Shown: positions 7,632-14,613 of the stretch, in pieces
Layout of the letters: each line of letters opens with the position of its first letter
How positions within the stretch are numbered: position 1 is the first letter of the stretch
Assembly (NCBI RefSeq): GCF_004016445.2
Contig: NZ_SADT02000001.1
Span: 105,630 to 169,629, forward strand
Direction of reading: 5' to 3'
Origin: Mesorhizobium sp. M2E.F.Ca.ET.219.01.1.1
GTDB taxonomy: Bacteria > Pseudomonadota > Alphaproteobacteria > Rhizobiales > Rhizobiaceae
Length of the DNA: 64,000 nt
Made by a program: the position numbers and the translations under genes
The notes under the pieces: model-generated
The model's input: only the letters and a program-made list of their open reading frames with translations
Database searches by the model: none
What the model was told of the DNA's origin: nothing

Positions 7632-9181
7632 GTCTGACCTCCCTGTTTTTCTTGTTTCTCGGCGAGCGCCTGCGTGAGGATTTCCTCGTGGTCGGCGGTG
7701 CGGAAGCCATGCGTGGCGACCAGCTTGCCGCGCCGGAACACATGCAGCGTGTCGGCAAGCTCGTAGACTTCCGGCAGATAGGACGAGATCAGAATGATGC
7801 CGGCACCCTTCGACAGAAGCGCACTGAACAGGCGGTAGATCTCGGCCTTGGTGCCGACGTCGACGCCGACCGTCGGCTCGTCGAAGATGAACAGCTTGGC
7901 GCCATGCGCCAGCCATTTGCCGATGACGATCTTCTGCTGGTTGCCGCCGGACAGGCTGGAGGCGAGCGCGTTGCGCGTCGGCGTCTTGATCCTGAGGTCG
8001 GCGATCTGGCGGTCGGCCTCGGCCTTTTCCTTCGCCCCGGAGATCAGCATGTTGCTGGAAATGCGCTTGTAGATCGGCAGATTGAGGTTCATGCCGACCG
8101 GCAGATTGAGGCACAGGCCCTGGTCGCGGCGGCTTTCCGGGGCCAGCGCCATGCCGAGGCGGATGGCGTCGTGCTCGGAATTGACCTGGACCTCCTTGCC
8201 CTGCCACAGGATCTGGCCGGCCGATTTTTTGTGGCGGCCATAGAGCGTGGTGACGAACTCGCTGCGGCCGGCGCCGATCAGGCCGTAGAGGCCGACGATC
8301 TCGCCGGCGCGGACAGTCACCGAGACATTCTCGAAACCCTTGCCGGAGAGGTTCTTCGTCTCGACGATGGTGGCGCCAGGCGTGAAATGCTCCTTGTGGT
8401 AGATCTGCTCGATCGAGCGGTTGATCATCAGCTTGACCAGCTCGGGCTCGTTGGTCTCGGCGATGTTGCGGGTGCCCACCAAAGTGCCGTCGCGCAGCAC
8501 GGAGACGCGGTCGGCGAGCTCGAACACTTCCTCCATGCGGTGGCTGATATAGATGATGGTGACCCCTTCGCCCTTCAGCCGGCGGATCAGCTTGAACAGC
8601 TGGTCTGCCTCCTTGCGGGTGAGGTAGGCGGTCGGCTCGTCGAAGATCAGGAATTTGGTGCCGCGCACCGTGGCGCGGGCGGCGGCGATCAGCTGCTGCT
8701 GGCCGATGGTGAGGTCGCCGAGCACGACATGCGCGGGCAGGTCGAAGCCGAGGCCGTTGATGATCTTCTGCGCGTCCTTGACCATGGCGCGCTGCTGCAG
8801 AAGGCCGAAGCGGGACTCCTCCTCGCCGAGGAACATATTGGCGGCGACGGTGAGATGGCGGCACAGCACCACCTCCTGGTGCACGGCGTTGATGCCGAGC
8901 GCCATCGCCTCGTGCGGGGTAGCCAAAGCCACGGGCTGGCCTTCCCAGATGACCTCGCCCGAGGTGCGCGGCATGACGCCGGTCAGAAGCTTGATGAGGG
9001 TGGATTTGCCGGCGCCGTTCTCGCCGACGATGGCATGGATCTCACCCGCCTTGAAGGCAAGGTGCACGGGCTTCAGCGCATGCGTGCCGGGATAACGCTT
9101 CTCCAGCCCGTTGAGTTCGAGGATCGTCCTTCCCGGCTGCAGCGTTGGGGCCGGGTGCAATTCCTGCGCCGTCGACGTCAT
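7628..9181 (-). CDS. Ribose-type (CUT2) sugar ABC transporter ATP-binding protein
   Basis: This 517-aa tandem ATPase is RbsA/MglA-like. The N-terminal half has Walker A GENGAGKST and Walker B KFLIFDEPTAYL. The C-terminal half has a degenerate nucleotide loop GLIGAGRSEF and the signature LSGGNQQK with IFDEPTVGVDVG. The family energises import of monosaccharides and related compounds through a single double-domain ATPase. It is followed by the permease with a 4-bp overlap. The 218-bp gap upstream, after the binding-protein gene, holds a stem-loop and a dispersed repeat, which may lower ATPase expression relative to the binding protein. Confidence 0.95.
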   Translation of the reverse strand: MTSTAQELHPAPTLQPGRTILELNGLEKRYPGTHALKPVHLAFKAGEIHAIVGENGAGKSTLIKLLTGVMPRTSGEVIWEGQPVALATPHEAMALGINAVHQEVVLCRHLTVAANMFLGEEESRFGLLQQRAMVKDAQKIINGLGFDLPAHVVLGDLTIGQQQLIAAARATVRGTKFLIFDEPTAYLTRKEADQLFKLIRRLKGEGVTIIYISHRMEEVFELADRVSVLRDGTLVGTRNIAETNEPELVKLMINRSIEQIYHKEHFTPGATIVETKNLSGKGFENVSVTVRAGEIVGLYGLIGAGRSEFVTTLYGRHKKSAGQILWQGKEVQVNSEHDAIRLGMALAPESRRDQGLCLNLPVGMNLNLPIYKRISSNMLISGAKEKAEADRQIADLRIKTPTRNALASSLSGGNQQKIVIGKWLAHGAKLFIFDEPTVGVDVGTKAEIYRLFSALLSKGAGIILISSYLPEVYELADTLHVFRRGKLVATHGFRTADHEEILTQALAEKQEKQGGQT

Positions 9182-9271
9182 GACAATCCTCCCGGTTTGG
9201 TCTCAACCATTGGGTATGCGGCGATGCGTCTTCAGGTGCGCATCTTGATTGGCAAGGTAAGGCAGGTTCAG

Positions 9272-9315
9272 GCAATTCCGAACGGAAAATCGCTAGGCAC
9301 TTTTCCTGGAATTGC
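9272..9315. repeat. Dispersed 44-bp palindromic repeat, copy 1
   Basis: The outer arms GCAATTCC and GGAATTGC are exact inverted copies, and inner arms GGAAAA and TTTTCC pair as well. A 44-bp relative lies at 51875-51918 with the same architecture and most bases identical. It is intergenic, between the binding-protein and ATPase genes of the same operon. Confidence 0.8.
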
Positions 9316-9355
9316 TTGGGCCGTCGAATTTCCAAGCCGTCCCACCCAGGGGATG

Positions 9356-9381
9356 TTTCCGGGGCGAGACCGCCCCGGAAA
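9356..9381 (-). promoter_or_regulatory. Stem-loop after the binding-protein gene
   Basis: TTTCCGGGGC and GCCCCGGAAA form a perfect 10-bp stem with a 6-nt loop, starting about 18 nt after the binding-protein stop in the minus direction. There is no long T tract, so it is more likely an mRNA-stabilising or attenuating hairpin than a full terminator. Such hairpins commonly keep binding-protein mRNA in excess. Confidence 0.7.
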
Positions 9382-9399
9382 CGGATAGGGTCACGATGC

Positions 9400-10395
9400 T
9401 CAGTTGAGCTTCGGATTGAGCAGCGCGTCGATCTTCGGGTCCTTCATGTTCGCCTTGGTGACGAGGTTCGCGCCGGTATCGACATTGGCTTCGACCTTCT
9501 CGCCCTTCGAGGCGGCCAGAGCGGTCTTGATGCCGTCATAGCCCATCCGGTACGGATCCTGGACGACGAGGCCGGAGATGACGCCGTCGTTGAGGAACTT
9601 GATCAGCTTCTCGTCGCTGTCGAAGCCGATCAGCCCCACCTTGCCGGCAAGGTTGTTCTCGGCGATCGCCTGGCCGACGCCCTGCGCCATGATCAGGTTC
9701 GAGGCGAAGATGCCCTTGAGGTCCGGATTGGCGGTGATCAGGTCGGTCGCGATGTTGAGGCCGGTGGTGGCCTGACCGTCGGCGTATTTGTCAGCCACCA
9801 GCTCGAGGCCGGGATACTTGGCCTTGATCTGTTCGATGAAGCCTTGCTTGCGCTGCTCGAGCGAGCCGGCGCCGGGAAGGGCGGTGATCAGCGCGACCTT
9901 GCCTTCCACCTTGCCGCCATTGGCGGCGCCGATGGCGGCGGCGAGACCGTCAGCGGCGACGCGGCCGCCCTGGACGTTGTCGGTGGTGAGGAAGGAGGTG
10001 AAGGCTTTGGAGTCTGCGCCGGAGTCGATACCGATGACCTTGACCTTGGAAGCTGCCTCATCGATCGGCTTGCCGAGCGCCTTGAACTCGGTCGGCGAGA
10101 TGACGACGGCGGCGGGGTTGCTGGCGACGGCGTTCTCGAGGATCGAGATCTGGCCGTTGACGTCGGTCTCGGCCTGGGCGCCGAGCTCCGGCACGTTGAT
10201 GCCGAGGTCCTTGCCGGCCTTGCGGGCACCGGCCAGCACGATCTGCCAGTAGAAGGAGGTGGTATCCTTGACGATGATCGGGATGGTCACGTCGGCCGCC
10301 GAGGCTGGCGCGGAATGCATCGCGCCGCCAAGCATCGACGCAGCGGCCAAGGCCACGAAAGCACGGCGGTTGAGAAGGCTGGTCATGAATTTCAT
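9400..10395 (-). CDS. Periplasmic sugar-binding protein of the CUT2 ABC transporter
   Basis: The 331-aa product begins with a signal peptide (NRRAFVALAAASMLGG, cleavage probably after SAPASA). The twin Arg followed by a hydrophobic run allows Sec or Tat export. The mature part is a Peripla_BP_4-type ligand-binding fold (VTIPIIVKDTTSFYWQIVLAG, ISPTEFKALGKPIDEA). The ATG at 10393-10395 has a GGGAGG site 6 bases upstream; an ORF start further out at 10524 lacks support. It delivers substrate to the permease and ATPase encoded downstream. The ligand is unknown; context suggests a sugar acid or polyol. Confidence 0.92.
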   Translation of the reverse strand: MKFMTSLLNRRAFVALAAASMLGGAMHSAPASAADVTIPIIVKDTTSFYWQIVLAGARKAGKDLGINVPELGAQAETDVNGQISILENAVASNPAAVVISPTEFKALGKPIDEAASKVKVIGIDSGADSKAFTSFLTTDNVQGGRVAADGLAAAIGAANGGKVEGKVALITALPGAGSLEQRKQGFIEQIKAKYPGLELVADKYADGQATTGLNIATDLITANPDLKGIFASNLIMAQGVGQAIAENNLAGKVGLIGFDSDEKLIKFLNDGVISGLVVQDPYRMGYDGIKTALAASKGEKVEANVDTGANLVTKANMKDPKIDALLNPKLN

Positions 10396-10731
10396 TAGGT
10401 TCCTCCCTAAGTCGCCTGGTGAAGGTTGCGGAAGCTCCATCTGGATAGGCGCGGGCCCAAACGGAACTTTATCAATAAAAAACAGATGCCTTTTTTTGAT
10501 AGAGCATTGCCATGGCCGATGCAAGCGGTGTCTGTTGCCGTTTGTGTGATGCGCGATGGATTTGCCCCGCTCTGCGGCTCCTCATTGGCAAGCATGCCGG
10601 CGCTTCCGTTCCTCCCTATGGCATGGAACGATAATTTCATTGCGCTGTCAATGTGGAATATTCATTCCATCATAAAGTCATGCGGCAATGAAGACCTGCG
10701 TCTAGTCGCGCTTCCGCCAAAGGCCTTCGGA
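10396..10731. other. Intergenic region between the binding-protein and dehydratase genes
   Basis: No gene is supported here. It holds the promoter region of the ABC operon (minus strand), including the A/T-rich inverted repeat at 10470-10501, and the region downstream of the dehydratase stop. No clear terminator for the dehydratase was found. Confidence 0.6.
10470..10501. promoter_or_regulatory. A/T-rich inverted repeat, candidate operator of the ABC operon
   Basis: TATCAA (10470-10475) and TTGATA (10496-10501) are inverted, each followed inward by an A or T tract, and the left arm contains AAAAAACA. The element upstream of the regulator gene (12313-12345) also uses A6-CA arms, so both may bind the GntR/FCD regulator encoded at 12495. 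It lies 75-106 bp upstream of the binding-protein start. Confidence 0.5.
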
Positions 10732-12282
10732 CTAAAGCGTCGCGCCGAGATGCCAGGGCACGAATTCGTTGTCGCCGTAGCCGAACGCCTCGCTCTTGGT
10801 CTTGCGGCCGGACGCCGTCTCGATGATCAGCTCGAAGATCTCGCGGCCCATGCCAGCGATGGTCTTCTCGCCCGAGGCGATGACGCCGCAATTGACGTCC
10901 ATGTCCTCCTCCATCTGGTGGTACATGGTCGAGTTGGTCGCGACCTTGATCGACGGCGTCGGCCGGCAGCCGAAGCAGGAGCCGCGGCCGGTGGTGAAGA
11001 CGATGACATTGGCGCCGCCCGCCACCTGGCCGGTGGCCGAGACCGGGTCGTAGCCGGGCGTGTCCATGAACACCAGGCCGTGGCCCGAAACCTTCTCGGC
11101 ATAGCCGAAGACGCCATTCAACGGCGTCTGGCCGCCCTTGGCGACGGCGCCCAGAGATTTTTCCAGGATCGTGGTCAGGCCGCCGCGCTTGTTGCCGGGC
11201 GAGGGGTTGTTGTCGATCGAGGCGCCGTGCTTTGCGGTATGGTCCTCCCACCACTTCACAAAGCCGTCGAGCTTGGCGGCGATCTCGGGCGAAGCGGCGC
11301 GGTAGGCGAGCAGATGCTCGGCGCCGTAGATCTCGGTTGTTTCCGACAGGATGCCGATGCCGCCGACGCCGGCCAGGATGTCGACAGCGGCGCCCAATGC
11401 CGGGTTGGCGGTGATGCCCGACATGCCGTCCGAGCCGCCGCATTGCAGGCCGACGACGATCTCGCTGACCGGGATGGGCTCGCGCTTGAGGTGGCCGACC
11501 TCCTCGGCGATCTCGGTGAGCACGCCCATCGCCTTCTCGACCGATTTGCGCGAGCCGCCGGCCTCCTGGATGTTGAAATGGCGTTTTCCCGCCGCCACGC
11601 CCTTCTGGCCGTAAAGGGTGAGCTGGTTGACCTCGCAGCCGAGCCCGACCATCATCACGCCGCCGAAATTCGGATGGCGAGCATAGCCCGCAAGCGTGCG
11701 ATGCAGGACCATCATGCCGTCACCGGTGCCGCTCATGCCGCAGCCCTGGCCATGGACGATCGGAACGAAGCCGTCGATGCCGGGATATTTCGGCAGAATC
11801 GTGCGGTTGGCCTCGTCGGCAATGGCGTGGCAGACAGTGGCCGAACAATTGACGCTGGCGATGATGCCGATGAAGTTGCGCGTGCCGGCGCGCCCGTCGG
11901 CGCGGCGGTAGCCCATGAAGGTGCGCTTGCGGTCCGCCTCGGTGGCATGCTCTGCCTCACTCGGCGGCACCACCGGCAGGCGGCCGCTCTCGAATACCAG
12001 ATTATGCGAATGAACGTGCTCGCCTGGCGCGATATCCTGCGTGGCGCGGCCGATCGCCTGCGCGTATTTAACCACCGCTTCACCCGCCGCGATCGGCATG
12101 ATCGCAACCTTGTGCCCAGGCTCGATCATCGCGATCGCGGTGGCGCCGCCCGGCAGCGCAGTGCCGATCTCGATGCGGCCATTGGCGACCGCGACATTGT
12201 CGGCGGGGGAAAGAAGAATGGTGTTTGCGGGGTTCACGAGCGGCTGTCCTGGGTCATCCTGGGAATGCGGGCGGATTGACAT
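10732..12282 (-). CDS. UxaA-family sugar-acid dehydratase (altronate/galactarate dehydratase type)
   Basis: This 516-aa protein has an N-terminal SAF-like domain (residues about 20-95, NTILLSPADNVAVA and APGEHVHSHN) and the large UxaA_C catalytic region containing RADGRAGTRNFIGIIASVNCSATV, VHGQGCGM and the FTTGRGSCFGCRPTPSIKVATN segment. Family members dehydrate D-altronate or galactarate to 2-keto-3-deoxy acids using a metal. With the neighbouring Zn dehydrogenase this would fit oxidation, reduction and dehydration of an L-galactonate-like acid, but no reductase is present here. A GTG at 12237 inside the ORF could be the true start (AGGACA upstream). It is divergent from the GntR regulator. 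Confidence 0.88.
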   Translation of the reverse strand: MSIRPHSQDDPGQPLVNPANTILLSPADNVAVANGRIEIGTALPGGATAIAMIEPGHKVAIMPIAAGEAVVKYAQAIGRATQDIAPGEHVHSHNLVFESGRLPVVPPSEAEHATEADRKRTFMGYRRADGRAGTRNFIGIIASVNCSATVCHAIADEANRTILPKYPGIDGFVPIVHGQGCGMSGTGDGMMVLHRTLAGYARHPNFGGVMMVGLGCEVNQLTLYGQKGVAAGKRHFNIQEAGGSRKSVEKAMGVLTEIAEEVGHLKREPIPVSEIVVGLQCGGSDGMSGITANPALGAAVDILAGVGGIGILSETTEIYGAEHLLAYRAASPEIAAKLDGFVKWWEDHTAKHGASIDNNPSPGNKRGGLTTILEKSLGAVAKGGQTPLNGVFGYAEKVSGHGLVFMDTPGYDPVSATGQVAGGANVIVFTTGRGSCFGCRPTPSIKVATNSTMYHQMEEDMDVNCGVIASGEKTIAGMGREIFELIIETASGRKTKSEAFGYGDNEFVPWHLGATL

Positions 12283-12312
12283 GCGCCCGTTTGGGGGTAA
12301 TGTCTTTTATCG

Positions 12313-12345
12313 TGAAAAAACATTTTTGCGTCAATTGTTTTTTCA
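12313..12345. promoter_or_regulatory. Perfect inverted repeat between dehydratase and regulator genes
   Basis: TGAAAAAACA (12313-12322) and TGTTTTTTCA (12336-12345) are exact inverted copies separated by 13 bp. It lies in the 212-bp divergent promoter region and is the best operator candidate for the adjacent GntR/FCD regulator. Confidence 0.7.
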
Positions 12346-12494
12346 TCAGCGGCGGCCGGCGCCCCTTGTCCGACGCGCGACCGCCCGTTTGGCAAGCCGG
12401 CGAAAAACGATTCCGCTTTTCGGGGCCGTGCGCTAGGAGACACCGATCATATCGCGCTTCCGGGCGTCCGCCGCAAGCGTTGGGGGATACAGGC

Positions 12495-13427
12495 ATGTCG
12501 AAGAGCAACAACGTCTACAAGGACGCGTTCAACCGCTGCCTGCGGCTGCTCGACGAGACCCAAAGCCTGCCGTCGGAGCCGGAACTCGGCACGCTGCTCG
12601 GTGTCAGCCGCACCACCGTGCGCAGCATCCTTTCGCGCATGGAAGAGACCGGGCTGATCGCCTGGAACAAGCGCAACAAGACGGTGCTCAGGGCGCCGCG
12701 GCCGGAGGATTTCTTCCCCGAGGAAGAGACGGACTCGCTGGCCGAGATCATCGAGCGCTCCTTCATGCGCAGGCTGCTTGCCGGCGGCGCCGAGGCCGGC
12801 ATGCAGATCAACGAGCTGGAGCTGGCGCGCGAGATCGGGGTGGGCACCACCAGCGTGCGCGAATTCCTGATCCGCTTCTCGCGCTTCGGGCTGATCGAGA
12901 AGCGGCGCAACAGCCACTGGGTGCTGAAGGGTTTCACGCGCGCCTTCGCGCTGGAGCTGACCGAGATCCGCGAGATGTTCGAGCTACGCTCGGCGGCGGC
13001 CTTCGCCGCGCTGCCGCACGACAGCGCGGTATGGGCCGATCTCGACCGGCTGGAGGTCGAACACCGCCAGCTCGCCAGCGACATCGCCACACGCTTCAAC
13101 GAGTTCTCCGAGCTAGACGAGCGTTTTCACCGGCTGATCCACCGCGCATCGCACAACCGTTTCATCGTCGACTTCTATGACGTGATCGCGATGATCTTCC
13201 ACTACCATTATCAGTGGAATAAGGCCGAGGAGCGCCAGCGCAACGAAGTCGCAATCCAGGAGCATCTCGCCTATATCGCGGCGTTGAAGTCGCGCGATCC
13301 CGCCAAGGTGGACACCGCCTGCCGCAAGCACCTGAAGTCGGCGCGCCAGACGCTGCTGAGCTCGATTCCCGAAGGACGCCAGGCGCAGCCCGCCGGCACG
13401 TTATCGGCCACATTTGTCCGGGCATGA
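12495..13427 (+). CDS. GntR/FadR-family (FCD) transcriptional regulator with two winged-helix segments
   Basis: From ATG 12495 (GGGGGAT upstream) the protein has 310 aa, longer than the usual 230-250 aa of FCD regulators. Residues about 8-55 form one GntR-like winged helix (PSEPELGTLLGVSRTTVRSILSR). Residues about 80-150 form a second (LELAREIGVGTTSVREFLIRFSRFGLI). An FCD ligand domain follows (ELTEIREMFELRSAAAF, FHRLIHRASHN). FCD proteins typically sense organic acids such as uronates, matching the adjacent UxaA-type gene. It probably controls the dehydratase, ABC and dehydrogenase genes through the A-tract inverted repeats. An ORF start at 12225 is open but unsupported. Confidence 0.88.
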   Translation: MSKSNNVYKDAFNRCLRLLDETQSLPSEPELGTLLGVSRTTVRSILSRMEETGLIAWNKRNKTVLRAPRPEDFFPEEETDSLAEIIERSFMRRLLAGGAEAGMQINELELAREIGVGTTSVREFLIRFSRFGLIEKRRNSHWVLKGFTRAFALELTEIREMFELRSAAAFAALPHDSAVWADLDRLEVEHRQLASDIATRFNEFSELDERFHRLIHRASHNRFIVDFYDVIAMIFHYHYQWNKAEERQRNEVAIQEHLAYIAALKSRDPAKVDTACRKHLKSARQTLLSSIPEGRQAQPAGTLSATFVRA

Positions 13428-13524
13428 ACGGGTATGGCGCCGCGTTGCCGCAGCGCGGTTTTGCCGATTTTCCCGCCTTATCGTCCGTGTTACGGTCGAT
13501 CGAATTTCCGGGAGAGGCTTTCCG

Positions 13525-13899
13525 TTGCATATCCGGCTGAGACGATGGAGCATGCCGGCCGCGTTCGTCGCGGCGCTGCTCCTGTTGCTTCAGTCGTCGC
13601 TCGGCGCCTTCGCCTTTGGCGCGCCGTCGCAGCTCGATGCCTTCGGCAACGTCATCTGCACGTATGAAGGGGCCGTAAAGCTACCCGGCGGCGATCCGGA
13701 CCAGCAGCATATGCCGGCCTGCTGCTCGCTCGGCTGCAGCATGATTTCGCCGGCGCATCTGCCGCCGCCGGACGCAGCCGCGCTGGCCGGAACCCGACTT
13801 TTCGAGGCGGTCGCCTTCCAGCTTCCGGCCTTCCGGCACCGGGATTTCGCCCGCGACCGTTCTCCGGCCAATCCGCGCGCGCCGCCGGCAATGGTCTGA
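13525..13899 (+). CDS. DUF2946-like small membrane/secreted protein, copper-operon context
   Basis: The likely start is TTG 13525, 8 bases after GGGAGAGG; ATG 13552 is an alternative. The roughly 124-aa product has an N-terminal hydrophobic segment (AAFVAALLLLLQSSLGAFAFG), a central CCSLGCSM motif with nearby His and Met residues suited to metal binding, and a C-terminus ending RSPANPRAPP. This layout resembles the DUF2946 family, often found beside copper-handling genes. It precedes PCuAC and CopC-CopD genes on the same strand, so a role in periplasmic copper delivery is inferred. The exact family assignment is from memory of motifs, not a search. Confidence 0.7.
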   Translation: MHIRLRRWSMPAAFVAALLLLLQSSLGAFAFGAPSQLDAFGNVICTYEGAVKLPGGDPDQQHMPACCSLGCSMISPAHLPPPDAAALAGTRLFEAVAFQLPAFRHRDFARDRSPANPRAPPAMV

Positions 13900-13989
13900 T
13901 CCGCGGAACCTTCCGCGGACCAATTCATCCAAAGATCAGACCGTTCGCGGCCGCAAAGGCGGCGTGATCCTCATATTCATGGAGCAACC

Positions 13990-14541
13990 ATGTCCAATCT
14001 TCTTCCCAAGGCGCAAACCTCCGTCCTTCGCGGCGCGCCGTTCCATTTCCAGCAGCGCGTCGGCCTTGCCGTGCTCAGCCTTCTTCTTCTCCTGGCCTGC
14101 GTTCCCTTCGCCATCGCGCATGAATTCAAGATCGGCGATCTCGAGATCGAGCATCCCTGGTCGCGGGCGACGCCGCCAGGCGCCAAGGTGGCCGGCGGCT
14201 ATTTCACCGTGGTCAATAAGGGCAGCGCGCCCGACCGGCTGCTGTCGATTTCCTCCGACATCTCCGACAAGGCCGAGCTGCATGAGATGGGCGTCAAGGA
14301 TGGCGTCATGACCATGCGGCCGGTCGAGGGCGGGTTGGAGATCCCGGCCGGCGGCAAGGTCGCGCTGAAGCCTGGCGCCTACCACCTGATGTTCACCGGC
14401 CTGAAGCGGCAGCCGAAGCAGGGCGAGAAATTCCCGGCGACGCTGACCTTCGAGAAGGCCGGCAGCGTCAAAGTCGAGTTTGCCGTCGAAGGCATGGGCG
14501 AGACGGGCAGTGGCGATATGGACATGGATCACGCAGAGTGA
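13990..14541 (+). CDS. PCu(A)C-type periplasmic copper chaperone
   Basis: The 183-aa protein carries a signal/anchor segment (residues about 23-44, VGLAVLSLLLLLACVPFAIA) and the PCuAC copper site HEM ... M ... HLM, with HEMGVKDGVM near residues 97-106 and YHLMF near 133. In this family the site binds Cu(I) and delivers it, with Sco proteins, to the CuA centre of cytochrome oxidase. The tail is rich in Met, Asp and His (GDMDMDHAE), possibly a second copper site. Gene order with a CopC-CopD fusion supports copper handling. No sco or oxidase genes are in the window. Confidence 0.92.
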   Translation: MSNLLPKAQTSVLRGAPFHFQQRVGLAVLSLLLLLACVPFAIAHEFKIGDLEIEHPWSRATPPGAKVAGGYFTVVNKGSAPDRLLSISSDISDKAELHEMGVKDGVMTMRPVEGGLEIPAGGKVALKPGAYHLMFTGLKRQPKQGEKFPATLTFEKAGSVKVEFAVEGMGETGSGDMDMDHAE

Positions 14542-14613
14542 TCCGGGCATCGTTGAAGACATGAACCGGGCGTTGGCGCGCTCACTGCGTCATCGCTCCC
14601 TCGAAGTGATAGG

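Noticed and set aside
6666..8864. 732-aa open frame that would fuse extra sequence to the CUT2 permease
   Set aside because: The first 400 residues are an off-frame reading of the ATPase gene. The real permease starts at 7631 with a ribosome site and an ATGA overlap.
7652..9388. 578-aa plus-strand open frame opposite the CUT2 ATPase gene
   Set aside because: It is antisense to a fully convincing RbsA-type gene; long open antisense frames are common in GC-rich DNA with third-position G/C bias. No domain is recognisable.
9182..9399. Small gene in the gap between binding-protein and ATPase genes
   Set aside because: No start with a ribosome site and the space is occupied by a palindromic repeat and a stem-loop.
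10426..12279. 617-aa plus-strand open frame opposite the UxaA-family gene
   Set aside because: Low-complexity Ala/Arg/Asp/Gly-rich composition, no motifs, entirely antisense to the dehydratase.
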